In this document: one piece after another, positions 1 through 13,600 of the stretch
Numbering within the stretch: the first letter of the stretch is position 1
Layout: every line of letters starts with the position of its first letter
From: Ursus arctos
Taxonomy: Eukaryota; Chordata; Mammalia; Carnivora; Ursidae
Direction of reading: 5' to 3'
Assembly (NCBI RefSeq): GCF_023065955.2
Contig: NW_026622974.1
Coordinates: forward strand, 36,115,718 to 36,179,717
DNA length: 64,000 bases
Made by a program: the position numbers and the translations under genes
Notes under the pieces: generated by a model
Told to the model about the DNA's origin: nothing
Database searches by the model: none
The model's input: the letters and a program-made list of their open reading frames with translations, nothing else

Positions 1-221
1 GAGTTTTACTACCTTATATTTCAGAGAAGGGAAAAAGATAATGTATATAATTGAAAATGCAGTTAAAAGCAGCATGATTCTGGCAATCTTTGAGTGGTTT
101 TCAAAATCGATTTTCTTAAAGGGTTCTTTTAGGATTTAATATTTCTTAGGATGAAGTTTCTTTTTCTGAAACTTACAGATTTAAGAAAAACCAAATCTAA
201 TATTTTATTTAAAAGAACTTG

Positions 222-400
222 CAGGGGTGTCGGGGTAGCTCTGTTGGTTGAGCGTTGCCTGAAGGTGGAGCTGGGCTCTGCACTCAACGGGGAGACAGTT
301 TGGGAGTCTCTCCCTCCCTCTCCTTCTGCCCCTCACCCTGCTCATGCACTCTCTTTCTCTCTCTCTCAAAAATAAATAAATCTTAATAATAATAATAAAA
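222..400 (+). mobile_element. SINEC (tRNA-Lys-derived carnivore SINE)
   Basis: Diverged tRNA-like head, internal CT-rich part and (TAA)n-rich tail. Flanked by a 10-base direct repeat AAAGAACTTG at 212-221 and 401-410, taken as the target-site duplication. Confidence 0.85.
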
Positions 401-645
401 AAAGAACTTGTAAGGAGTGATCCTGTTCTTATAAAATGTTTTGTCCATTTAGCCATATGTCTGCCTCTCTCCTTCCTTCCATCCACCCATCTATGCTTCC
501 TTCTATCTGTGTAAGGACATACAAATGAAAAGCATGAAATGATGTTCACTCACTTGCTAAATGATTGCTTTCTTTTTGCTTTTCTATATATTTTCATTTA
601 AATAATGAGCAACTACTCCTTTTGCGACAAGAAACTTATTAGTGT

Positions 646-838
646 AGGGGCACCTGGGTGGCTCAGTTGGTTAAGCGTCTGCCTTCGGCTCGGGTCATGA
701 TCTCAGGGTCCTGGGATCCAGCCCAGCATCAGGCTCCCTATTCAGTGGGGAGTCTGTTTCTCCCCCTGCCCCTCGCCCCAAAATTTGTGCTCTTGTTCTC
801 TCTCAAATAAATAAAATCTTTTTTTTTTAAAAGAAGGA
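646..838 (+). mobile_element. SINEC
   Basis: Head GGGGCACCTGGGTGGCTCAG, then the usual body and a polypurine/T tail. Imperfect target duplication GAAACTTATTAGT (631-643) and GAACTTGTTAGT (841-852) shows an older insertion. Confidence 0.9.
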
Positions 839-899
839 ACGAACTTGTTAGTCTAAAAATAAAAACATAAATAGCCAAAGAAAATTAATTTAGAATAAA

Positions 900-1500
900 A
901 AGGAAAACCACCACACAGCAGGTACTGCTAATTGCCAATCTCCTCTTCTTCCCTACTAATAGAAACTTCCTTATTAATTTTGTCCTGGACAGCAATATAC
1001 CCAATTGAAAATACTCATCTCCCTGGACTCTAGGCAACTGAGGGTGGCCACAAGATCAAAATTCAGGCTAATAAGATGAAAGCAAAAGTTTCTTACATGG
1101 GGCTTCCAGAAAAGTCACTACTTTCCTGATGAAGAAGTTGATGATTTAACTGGCATGGACCTTTTTACCTTTTACCTTTCCTCCTGACCTGGCCTGGAGG
1201 CTGAAATAGCCACCTTGTTATAATGAAGACAAAAGTCACAGATAAAGGATTTTGCAGCGGGAAAGAAGAAAGGATCTGGTTCCTTGCACAGTTGAACCAG
1301 CTGGGAACTGCCTATTCCGGCCTTCTTGTTATATGACAAAGAGAAACTGTGAGTAAGCCCCAGCAGCTGGCTGCTTTTTCTTCTTAATCAGTGTCGATTC
1401 CAAGTGAATTCTCTAGGATTTCTGTACACTAATCTCTATCTCAGAGTCTGCTTGTTGGAGAACCCAACCTGTGACCAAAAAAAACCAACCATCCCAAAGG
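900..1500. repeat. Unclassified old interspersed repeat, no gene seen
   Basis: Text such as 'gtttcttacatggggcttcc' and 'ctgcttgttggagaaccca' has the look of an ancient LTR or DNA-transposon remnant found many times in mammals, but I cannot name the family. No exon of CEP162 is seen here. Confidence 0.3.
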
Positions 1501-1739
1501 AATTAAAATTATTCTGAATAAAACTAAAATTGCTCTGGGAGAATTTTACAATAAAAAGAGATTAAAAAAATCACACTTATTAGTCTAATGAAAAAAAGTA
1601 ACTCAGAATAAAAATGGACAGTCAAGGTTTATCATTGTACTTTAATATAAATTTTACGGTTTTATTTTTATTTTGGTAGTCACAAATGCTATAAAATTTT
1701 GAAACAAGAAAAAATACTCATAAAAATATTGTTGCTTTC

Positions 1740-3330
1740 CTCTATCAACCTCTAAATCATGCCCCTCATTTCTCTTCTACCCACTGTGACATTCCTTCTG
1801 TCTTCATTCTTAGTAATTTCAAAGTCTTATAGGTGATCCTTTCAAACCCTGGCTCTTGGGTCCTTATACTTAACCGTTTCTCCACCTCCGCTACTTACTT
1901 CATTGGTATACTCTAGGTCTTTTCTTTACTAGTAACATAATCACTTCTAATCTCAATCTTAGGCATTTACTCTCTATCAGTCCTATCTCCCACTTCATGT
2001 CCTCTGGTACTTGGATCCCATCAATCCTTTAACCCACACTCACAGACAGTTGATCCTACCTGTTTCATACTGTATTATACCCCTTGATGTCCTTTCTTCC
2101 TTCCTTACTCAACTTGAAGTCCACATACACCAGTAGCTCCCTTCTTGCTCCTCTCTCAGTTCACTGCACACATTTGGCAAAAACCACTCTTCTTGGCAAA
2201 TTCAACTACACAACTACCCAACATCGACAATCATGTACCAAAATGTGGATGAACACATGTGCGTGCGCGCACACACACGCACACGCACACACAAATACGC
2301 TGCCTGGTATCAATTTAAATCCATAATCACTAACTTCAAGAAGACTCTGCTGTGGGCAGTTTAGTCCTCCAGGATGGCTACTTCGTATCTTCTCTTCTCT
2401 CCTCTAATACTCCTACCCCATCCTCAATGCCAGCTAATGATACTATGCTTTATTTCTTAGAGACAATGGAAGCAATCAGAAGAAATCACCCACATTCTTT
2501 CACCGTTTCTACTTAACCACCAGTACCTGTACCCACGTCCTCCCCTTCCCCATCTGCTTGCATAGATGAACTGTCCATGCCTCTATCTGGAGCCAAGCCT
2601 TCCAATGAACGCTAGATTCCATCACAGTACCTCTACTCAAGACACTGCTCTAGCAATTCTTCCCCTCTCACCATCATGAATCTACTGAAATCTTTCCAAA
2701 ATGCACAAATACGCTATTAGACATACTATTATTTCTACCATTTATAAAAAAGCAAAGCAAAAAGCTTTTCTTGACTCGACTTCTTATGCCAGCTACCATC
2801 CCTTTTTTTTTTTTTTTTTTTTTTTGCCTTTTACACTCTTTCCTCCTGGTCTATGAAGTATCCAATTTCATTTCTCCCATTCCCTTCCATTTTCATTCAG
2901 CCCACCTTTTACAGCCACATAACCATGGAAACTGGCCAGTTTACTGATGACCTCCTCTATGATAAACCCAAAAGTCAGTTCCCAGTTTCCACTTTCCTTT
3001 CTCTCTCAGCAGCAACCGATAGCTAAATCAATTCTCCTTTCTTCACTTGGCTTTCAGGATCCCACATATTCAGGTTTCTTCCAACCTTACTCTCGTCTCT
3101 TTTGCAGGTTACTCCTCTTCTCCCTGACTTTCTAGGCATGCCCAGGGCCTAGGCCTCGGTGTGCTTTTCTTCTATAGCGATGCTCACTCTCTTGATAACC
3201 TTTGTCAACCTCATGGCTTAAAAACCACCTATATTAGTTTTAACAATAACTCCCAAATCATATCTGCAGTCCACACCTCCCTCTTGAACTCTAGACTTTT
3301 CTAATTGGTTCCTTGTCATCTCCGCTTGCG
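1740..3330 (+). repeat. L2 LINE relic (ORF2 reverse-transcriptase part)
   Basis: C/T-rich plus-strand sequence with frames that read like worn L2/CR1-clade ORF2, for instance the stretch around 2947-3300 (LLSSLGFQDPTYSGF, then NLCQPHGLKTTYIS), corresponding to the region just before the catalytic YADD of L2. Many stops and indels. It includes a 22-base T run near 2804 and the alternating tract at 2253-2293. Confidence 0.55.
2253..2293. repeat. Alternating purine-pyrimidine tract (CA/CG/TG)
   Basis: 41 bases alternate strictly between purine and pyrimidine, with a self-complementary centre GTGCGTGCGCGCAC and CpG steps. This is a classic Z-DNA-prone composition and a microsatellite. Confidence 0.85.
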
Positions 3331-4385
3331 TGCAGAACAGTCATTTCAAAAATAAGAGAAAATAAGGCAATACAAAAGACTTTGTAGGGGAAGGAATTAG
3401 AGGTTCACAGGTTAAGAACAAGAGGAAAGGATGCTTGCATTAATCCTAGAGAATCATATTCCTGTCTCTCCAGAATAACTACCGTCTGCTGCTATTCTCC
3501 TCTACTCTGATGCAAATCAGCCTTGGCCTTCCTTTCCATCTTAGATGCACAGGTTGCTGCAGCAAACATACACACACAAAGGCAGGAGAGAGTCTTTAAT
3601 GCCTAAAGAATTTAAAATAGAGTCAAAGTGGTCCTGGACTTAATAGTCCTAGAGAAAAGCAAGGAAAGACATTTTAAGTTAGAAATGAATTTTCCAACGA
3701 GGACAGTTCTCTTCATGACAACTATCACCATGTAACAATGATGAAATTGGCCACTTATTAAATTCAATCACAAAGGGACAGACAAAATGCTTCTGGCTCC
3801 ACTGCTCTCCCTTCCTCATTGGAATTTAAAGGCAGCAGAAATGTTGGTCTGATCTGAACATTTCTATTTCTTTTAATAGCTGCATGGGGTTCTTAGTTGA
3901 AAATTACTCTTTCCTACTGTCAATATAAATGACTGCATTAGGAAATAACAAACAGAGACACTGCGATACATAAAAATATGCATTATGTGATATATAAAAC
4001 ATCCAGCCTGTCTCAGTCTATACTGAACTAATATCCAAATAATCTATCAGCCTTCATTTGTAGGTTGTCATTTGCATTCTGCATTTGTAGCTCTTCTCTG
4101 GTAAACACTGGATAATCCAAAGTCAACCAGATGAGGATGCGTTTGACTCTCCCACTCACTTCCCATACTTTATGAGTGTCATTCAGGAAAGCCTAGAGCC
4201 AATGACCGAAAACGTCCTGTAAACTGAATGTTTCAGAATGGAATATCCTATCTTAAGATGAATTCTTTCCTATGAAAAGAAAAGTTCATAGAAGCAGAGA
4301 AAGAAATAGGGAAAGTAAAGAACAAGGAAAGTAAAATAATACCATACGCACAGAACCCTATTACAAAAAGAGCATATAATTATAC
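3331..4385. other. CEP162 intronic sequence, nothing recognised
   Basis: No conserved reading frame on the minus strand, no SINE head or tail and no clear LINE. The expected next CEP162 exon was looked for and not found. Confidence 0.5.
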
Positions 4386-4647
4386 CTTTTTTCTTAGCTT
4401 GATTTGAAGTGGGAATGGATCTCAAGTTTTTGCTTTTCATAACGTCCTTTGAAGTTTTCTTTTCAAGAGTAGAAAAAGTCTTGAATGGTGAACTGGGTTT
4501 GCCATAGCCTGAGCTCCTAACTGATGCATATAATCCACTCTGGGGTTTTCTTTTAAGTAACGGAGGTGCACTCTTGGCTTTCTTGTATGGTACCTGTTTA
4601 CCAGTTACAGCCCCCTCTTCTCCAGAACTGAGTTGAGATCTAAAAGC
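4386..4647 (-). CDS. CEP162: CEP162 exon 13 (last exon in the window)
   Basis: 262 bases, residues ~465-551, opening [18 protein letters not shown] and holding the conserved basic, Ser/Pro-rich stretch with [16 protein letters not shown]. It ends in a Lys run (NQAKKKG, last codon split) at a GTATAA donor. The basic, proline-rich composition differs from the acidic exons upstream and may be part of the microtubule-binding region (inference). The next exon should lie left of position 1. Confidence 0.95.
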
Positions 4648-7600
4648 CTGCACACAACAAGCAGCAACTCTTTAGGACTTAAATAAACTTCAAAGACAGC
4701 TGTAAATGAAGATTTAACAGATGACAAAACCACAGTGATTACTAAATAATAGTTTGTAGAAGGCAAATCACTACATATTAAAGTTCCCAAAGCCTAACTC
4801 ATCAGAATTTTAGTATTTTGAAGTACATCTGGAAAGTCAGGAGTAAAACAAAGCAAAATAATAGAACAAAATAAGCTTGCCAGAAAGCAAGATGTGTAAT
4901 TACTAGAATTAAGATAGAAGAGAGAAAAGAAAATACTTTGAAATAACATAAAATTTTATCTTTTTTTCCTCCAGATTTCTCAAGATAAAAATTTATTACT
5001 ACCCTGTCTTATTCCACAAAAAACTGGAGATGGTTTATGGTAAACATATAACTTAGAACTGCAAAATAAAACTAGAATATTGAAATCAAAGAAACTAAAA
5101 ATCAGAATAGATCAAGAACAGAAGAAAAAGGAACAGAGAAATATAACTTTCTCAACAGCTGCTAACAGCATTTACATAAAATGTCAATTCACCTACTTTG
5201 GCAGAACACACACCACTGGAAAGATTAAATAAAAAGCACTAGAGTGATGGATAAACCGTTTTCTTGTGCTACTCAAATTCTGGACCATGCTTACTAAAAA
5301 CAAATGAAGCATGTAAAGAAGAAAGCTATCGCTACAGGAATATTAAAACTGGGAACCACAGGACGTTGTAATAAATATTGCTCACAAATATCCAGGATCT
5401 AAGTGGAGGTTCGTATGCAATCAATGCCCCTAGTTCAAGCAGTACCCACTTAAATTCAATAGTAGTTACATAACTTCGTTTATCAAATTTCAAATCAACT
5501 TACATTATAAACACTTACTTTATTTATTTTGTCATCCTGAGGCAATAATGAAGGACCAACAGATAGTTTTTTCCTTAAAATATCAAGGTACATTTTATCT
5601 ATATGTTCTTCCATAGTATTTACTCCTGGACAGCCATTTTCTATACCTTTACTTGTTGTCTTTTCTAAAACCACATTCTCTTCATTTTTGTCAAAAAATT
5701 GGTTTGCATTTTGTGGCTCTTGAGATATAATATTTAGGTTCATCTTAAGGGGTGAAGGGCTAACAAATTCAGTTTCTTTTCTATCAGCCAGTTTCTTAAA
5801 GCTATAAAACAAAACACAGAATGAACCTTAGGTGACTCCTCAAATACCAGTTATATCTATATAGATCTCACATATATCACATGTATTTACACACACAAAA
5901 TATAAGAAATATTTGTATTTTAATATGTATAATATTATTTATATATAATAATAAATACATTTAATATTTGTAACTATCCAAATTAGGTCATTAATGTTAA
6001 ATACATTATTTCTGTAATTCTGGTTGGCAGGGTATACTTATATAGTGTCCTATAACTCCTTTAAATTTCAGATAATATAATTTAATGCAGTATAAAATAA
6101 GGCATTACATGGATCACTGAGACCTACTTCAAAGGAAAGACAAACCAAGCAAGACTGAGATTGTTTTTGTGTAAGAAAAAATAAAAAGTGAATTTCTAAT
6201 AAACTTTGTGTAATTAATCTTTTTTCCATAATATCATAAAGTCAACATGCATTTGAGGCAGGAAAAATATTTTACACATTTTTAGAAGAAGCTAAAGAAT
6301 AATTTATGTCAATGAGAAAGAGTATAAATATTAAAAAGCATAAATTTTATCATAGTATAGGAAGAATTTTAAAGTAAAACAGGAAAATCACTAGTATCTT
6401 AAAATCATTTCTGTGGTTTAAAAACACTTAAATACAATGTAATATTTCAAAACATTTCATTTTTAAAATAGAGAAAATATCCCTTAAGGAAATGTTCTAA
6501 ATGTGTGTAAATATCAGTATAGTATAGGGGCTCCAAAAATATGGATATTGTTATCTTCAAACTATGTAATCATGGTCTACTAGGTCATTTAGTTTTATAA
6601 TTTATAAAACAAGATGTCATTTATAAAATAAAGTTTAAGAGGCTACTACTTTCATATATGCTAGACTGGCTTCTCAGTAATTGTTAGAACTTTCTAAGTA
6701 GTTGGCATCATCAGAAAATATAATAGCTCTTTCCTTCTTTAGAATCTGGTGAGAAGCTCTTCCAAACTGTCTGTTCTTCCTGTGTACTAACTAAATTACA
6801 TTTCCTCACCTCCCTGAATCTACTTGGGCCCAATTACTAGTTCTTATCTTTAGAATGTGAGGCTATGGTGACAAGAACCTAAGATATGTGTCATTGGCTC
6901 AGTGGCTGGTTTTGGGTGGCAAGGAAAATGATACTAGAAGCAGGAGAAGTGGCAACCTATGTTTTACAGTAACAAAACATTTGCCAAATGGTCACCTACA
7001 ATAGTTTATAAGGCAGATCACATGGGTACTAAGAAAAATGGCAGGAGAGTTTCTAAGTGCTAGCAACTATTGGCTACTTCTGACAAAATACTAAAAGAAA
7101 GATATGAGCTCAAGATAAAAAAAAGGGCCAGTTTGTAAGAAATCAAAGAGAACAGAGAGGGTAGAAACTCAGTACTTCTAAAGTTCACTCTCTGTGAACC
7201 TAACAGTAGGATTCAGCATTGAAAAATGCTATGAAAAAGCAGGATTTCATGAGACTTCTCAGTTGCAAAGAGTGACTCGGTCCTTTGACAAAGATCATAT
7301 TAAAGAAGTCCTCTTCACACTTAAGATTATTGTTCTCAGTAATATACAGATAGCTGCAACTAAACTGAGAGGAAAAAATAAAGAGGGACCAAAAAAAAGC
7401 AGATTTAAAACCTCTGTCTAGCAAACTGACTTTATAGTTACTGGCACATGGGACTGACTGGAAACTAACAGATCAGAAGCCTACTAAACTTTTTGAAGGA
7501 AGTGTAATGACAAAGAAACTACAACCATATTTAAAAAACAAACAAACAATAAAAGCCAGAGACTTGTTTGGGAGGCTTAAAACCACCTGCAGGCAGGAAG

Positions 7601-10600
7601 TGGACTAAGAAAGGAATGCATCCTCCAAGATGGGCACAGACTCCCCACGAAACCCACTTCAGTTGTGGCCAGGAATGTAAATGTTGTTGTAAGGCCTTTC
7701 CAGTGGATTTCAAGGTTCCATTACTGATTGCTGTATTTTCTTCATATTTTTCCCTTCCAAACGGGAGTATTTATTGCAGTTTCACTATCATATGTTGGGT
7801 GGGAATGAAGAAGTAGAGAACTTGTGTTTCTAATCATTAGTAGACAGTGAGGAGCCACGTTCAAACATGGTGGAGAAAACTGTGCTTCACCTGGAAATCC
7901 TGGCCTTTAAGATGGACAAGGTCCCGAACGGGACTTTGGGCTCATCGGGAGGGATAGTGGGTCTTTGTATGAAGAAGAGTAAAATGGATATTTGGCTATT
8001 AGAAAGGTAGATTCTGGTAGAGACTAACTAGATGCCTGTCAAACTCATTTACTTTTCTTTCTGAGCATACAAGCAAATCCTATATCCAGCCCATTGGACC
8101 TTCTTAGCTAGATGTGCTGGTTATTACCAACAGAATGTGAATTGAAGTGATGTAATACTTTTGTGTTGAGGCAATTAAAAGGAATTATGCTAAATTACCT
8201 TTTTTCTTTCTTTATCAACTGGTTGGATAAGGCCATGGCAACCTTAAAACCATGTGTTGAGGACAAAGTAGCCCGGGTCCCTAAATGACTATGGGGAGTA
8301 GAGTCCCATCCCAACCCCACTGACATACACGGGATTATGATGTGAGCAAAAAATAAATTTTTGATTATGTTTAGCTACTAAAATTTTAATAATCCTAGTA
8401 CCTAGGATTATTCACTCTACAGTTTAACTAAAGAGTTTTCAGATATGTGTACTAAAGTTTATAATATTGACATTTCCGAAATGACTATTATATCTTTAAT
8501 ATATACTTGTTTTTAGACTTCAAACATAAATGAAAAAATCTCTATTTAGAATTCACATTAGTAAAATGATTCCACCTATGCCAACAAAGACACAAGGTGT
8601 GTAGGCGAATCTCTTCATTAACACTAACATAGCCCCCAAACAACAGTAAGTAAGAATAATTTGCCCTTTAAAACATACTAACTAGTGCTGCAGATCAGTG
8701 GAAGAATACTAGACTTAGCATTCCAGTAGACGGGCTTTCGTGTAGGCTTCACTGCCTCGTGAACTAGCACAGATGTAGAAACAGGATGAGAAATGGCTAC
8801 AAGTGGATTTACATGATGAGGGAGTAGTATAAGGAGGGGCTCCAACTGTGTCTGCGGAACACACAAATGAACGAATGAATACATGGGGGGGTGACAGGCT
8901 TCTCCCAGAACTATTTCATGGAGATCAAAGAGCTGACAATGTGAATGGTCAAGCACATGGACTTCCTGTGTTTCCTGGTTATAAACATATGATCTTGAGC
9001 AATTTCTTTCACTTCTTTTTTTAGAGGGATAGGGGGAGGAGAAGAGGGAGAGGGAGAGAGAATCTCAGGCAGGTTCCATGTCCAGCACAGAGCCCAACAG
9101 GGGGCTCAATCTCACAACCCTGAGATCATGACCTGAGCCAGAATCAAGAGTTGGACGTTTAACCAACTGAGCCACCCAGGTGTCCCTATTTAACTTCTTT
9201 AAGCCTCAGTTTTCTTATCTATGAAATGGAGATGATAATAAACTATACCTCATAGAGTTGCTGTTAGAGTAAATGAAATCTAATATGTAAAGAACTCTGC
9301 CCAGGACCTGGCCCACAGCAAGCATGTGATAAAAATGTTAGCTGTTATCACCATCACCACCACCATCTCCATCATCATCACCTGGTTCTTGTGACAGCTC
9401 CACCACGAAATTGGTTTACCTCCGTTTCATCACTTGAATGATGCAGATAAAGACGCCTGCCCCATTTGTTATGAGGATCACATGAGATGAGGGATGTGAC
9501 ACAAACGCAAGGTTACTGTGATGTGCTACTCTGTGTGAGGAGAATGACAGCGAGGTCCCCTGAGCTTCCATTAAAATGTACTGAAGCCCGCTGCTCTTGT
9601 GACTGAAACACCTACCCTGTAAAACGATGGCTGGTCTGTGACTACGAGCAAAGCTAAGTGGTTTATAAAGAAGCAAATCTATGGTGCATACAAAATAAAA
9701 TTCATGGTCCCTCTCACTGTTCAAATCAACTGCCCCGAACTATTTAAAGCCGAAAGGATTTTAGTTTTCAGTAAAAGCCTTCAGACTACTTAAAAAAAAA
9801 AACATTTTTTTTTTAGTGGCATCTATTTAAAAAATATATTTTTTATTTTAGCACTAGAAGAATTTCAATAAACTGAGTAAGAACTACTATAAGAAGAGAG
9901 CAGTGACTCACAGGTACACTCACGTAGGCTACTCATTAATCATTCACTAGGAATGAGCATGTAAAAGAAATGACTCTAAAAGTTTCCAATAACAAAACAA
10001 TCAACAAACAAACAACCTGCACAATCCAGTCCAAAAAACCTCCTACCTGACAGGTTGTAAATCAAAACCACTGACACCAAAGGAATCTATTCTGATAGGT
10101 TTCATCAGCTCCTCTACTGTGGGCAGATCTAAGAAGAAAAAAAGTTAAAATAGCAACCCAAAAAATCATGTGAATTGCTTAATTTAATGTCTAATCCCAC
10201 TAAGATTACATTCCTTCTGACTGAGTTAACAAAACAGCATATACAATAAACCCTGTTTCCCGCTATAAACTTACTTGTACCAAGAAAATCTCCTTTGATT
10301 TATATTTGAAATATACATATCTATATATTTAATGTATCTAACTATATCAATATAAAAAATATGTGTATGGGTGGGTCCACCCATGCACACAGATTTGTTA
10401 AATATATTTTAGTTGATTCCAAAATAGTGTTCTCTATTTAAAAATAACTTTAGTATATACTTGAGGAAAAGCATAAAATAAATGTGAAAACACTTAAGTG
10501 ATTTCCTAATTTGGCCAAGGCATACTGAAGGAGAAACTGAAATTTTATCCCACGTTCAGCTCTAACTTTTAGTTAAACCACTGATTCCCAAATTCCATTT

Positions 10601-13600
10601 GAACAAACTCTTTTAAGTTAAATTCAGAGATTGAGAAACAATCACTACAGCAAACTGCACTGAAATTATACCGCACTAGAAACTGTTCAGAGAGGGTCTC
10701 AAATTAACTTTTACCAGACTCGGTAGTAGAGATGTTTTTAGAGGACTCTTCATTCTCTTGCGGGTAATCTTTCACTGAGCTCTTGATATTTTCCACTGCA
10801 GTACTCTCAGTTCTTTGTTCATCTGCATCTCCCAAAGAATGGGCTATATGACAATAAGCCTGATGTAGCGCTTCAATGTCACTATTGCTTTGTCCAAAAG
10901 AAACACCTGCTGGAATAAACATCATCTCCAGTATAATCACACAAATACATGAAAGACATAAAACACCAATATCATCCCTTAATGTGTCTGGACTGGTGAA
11001 CGAGGCTGGCAGGACAAGAGCAACATTACCGAGTCAGGTACAAACCTTGGTAACACGTAGCTTATAGCCTACCTACAAACTCAGAGCAGGCTCAGTAACT
11101 CTTCAAGCAAGCTGAGGTGCGTCCTGACACAGTAACTTCAAATAAACTCTGACTCCACTAGTTATTGCCTTCTCTTCCTACTACCCTTAACCAACCCCGT
11201 TACATTGGGTAAAACTATTCCCAAATTTCCTACGCTGACAAAATCTTTCAAGGATTCTGTCTCCCTTACCACTACCACTCTCTCTCACTCTTGCATTCTC
11301 TCTCTGCTTCCCAGTGTCACCGAGGATCTTGTAGTCCACATTTCTTCAATGAAATTCACTCCTCGAACTTTGCAATCCAGCACGTGTTCCAATATCCTGC
11401 TTAACGCTGCTATAATCAAAAGCAATTTTCTAAGAGTCAAATCTAGCCATCTTTAATTCTCTCCAACTCTGTGAGACATCTGACACTGCCTTTTGCTTGG
11501 GACCTGTTTCTTCTGTATAGCCTCTTCTTCTTGCTCTTCTCACCACCGATGGCTACCTCTCCATCCTTTATGGTAAATGGCTCATCTTAGGGTTCCATCT
11601 TCAGTCCTCTTTATTAAACTTCTCATTTATTTATTTGAGCTGGCTAATTTCATCAAGACCCTTAGCTCAACTATTACCCGTATGATTGTGACACCCAAAT
11701 CTATGTCTTTGTCCTTACCTCTTTTCTGAATATTAAACTTTCTAACAGACATTTACACTATTCTGTAAGTAAATCAAATCTAACATATCCCAAACTGAAT
11801 TAATTATATTCCCCGACAAAACTTGTTCTACTACCAGTATTTTAGCTAATGGCATCACTATTCACCCAGTCATCCAAAATGGAAAACCTGATGTCATCAT
11901 TCACTCTTCCTTCCCTATTAACGGCCTCCTCCTCCCACCAACTAATAAATAAATTCTGGAAAAAAGAATTTGAAGACTCTAATGACAATAATGATTTAAA
12001 ATTTTGTAAGTATTTTTCTTACTCATTTTGTACCTTTCATTACTAACACCGGAATTTTCAAAATTAGAGAAAAGAATAAAAGAGTCATAGAAGAGCGGGG
12101 AAAAAAGAAGAGAAACAAGGTAAGTAGTCTCCTTTTCTGTTAATACCCATGATTAATTAACTAATGCTTAAGTATAAAATAGTAGATGCCCTTCAACAGA
12201 TGACTGGATTAAGAAGACGTGGTCCATATATACAATGAAATATTACTCAGCTATCAGAAAGAATGATTTCACAACATTTGCTGCAACATGGACGGCACTG
12301 GAGGAGATAATGCTGAGCGAAATAAGTCAAGCAGAGAAAGACAATTATCATATGGTTTCTCTCATCTATGGAACATAAGAAGTGGGAAGATCGGTAGGAG
12401 AAGAAAGGGATAAAGAAAGGGGGGGTAATCAGAAGGGGAAATGAAGCATGAGAGACTATGGACTCTGAGAAACAAACTGAGGGCTTCAGAGGGAAGGGGG
12501 TGGGGGAATGGGATAAGCTGGTGATGGGTATTAAGGAGGGCACGTATTGCATGGTGCACTGGGTGTTATACGCAACTAATGAATCATGGAACACTACATC
12601 AAAAACCAGGGATGTACTATATGGTGACAAACATAATAAAAAATATTATTAAATAAAAAAAACAAAAAAAGAAAAAAAAAGAATAAAATAGTAGAGAAAG
12701 CCTCATCAGTAAAGGGCTGACTTCTCTACCTCTTGCATGAAAAAGAGAGGATTCTATGTAGTTATCTAATGTATTATTACAAGTCAAAAGCTCCCTCACT
12801 TTTCTACTTTAGGGAGTCCAGAAGTGTCCAACCTTACACTGCAGAGGCAAGGACCTGGTCACCCTGTGGGTGTTCTACTCACACAGCCATAGCACAAAAT
12901 GGCACCTGCCCAGGAGACAAATGAAAATAAGCAAGAGGCTGGACCTGGCCCTCATTTTTACAGTTACCAACCTAATACAATAAAGCACAAAGAATTTCAA
13001 AAGCGATACCTTTTTAAAAAGATGGTCTTTGACAATGTATCACCTAAACTGCGGTTGCTTAATATTTAAAGAAACATTATATATATATAAAAAAAAAAAA
13101 CAACCACAAAACAACCAACTGATTTTTCAGTTCTTAAATCAAGTTCAGATGCTGATCTGAAGATTTTCAAGTGTATTTTTGAAATAGTAGGTAAACTCAA
13201 TACCCCACAGCCAATAAGTATTTATATGGTATGCCTTCAAGTTTTTTATTGTAATTTCTCCTATTAACAGAGAGTTGTTATAAATAACAGTGATAAGAAC
13301 CACGTAGTGCCACTGCTTATTGAATCTTAGCGATATACCAGGCATTATACATTATGTGAGTTCACCAACACAAGGCCTCATTTTAAAGATGAGGAAACAG
13401 GCTTAGGGGCATCAATTGTCCAACGTCACACAGCTGGTAACTGGCAAAGCTGGGATATGAGTCCAAGGCTGTACATGACACGAAGATCAAGCTTACTATC
13501 TGCCTAATAACAATCAAATTATTTCAGAGTCAAGAGCATTTAAGAAATAAGACCAGAAAACTACAGCTTTATGTAACTGCTTGAATCATTTTAATAAGAG

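Noticed and set aside
1..4385. A further CEP162 exon after 4386
   Set aside because: Searched on minus for the expected continuation; none seen. The next exon is presumed to lie outside the window.
7568..7816. 82-codon open frame on plus with Cys/His-containing translation, reminiscent of a zinc finger
   Set aside because: No proper C2H2 spacing, no neighbours in frame, lies in CEP162 intronic old-repeat sequence, and the minus strand is equally open.
12247..12630. Open frames of up to 127 codons on minus
   Set aside because: They are antisense readings of the young LINE-1 3'UTR.
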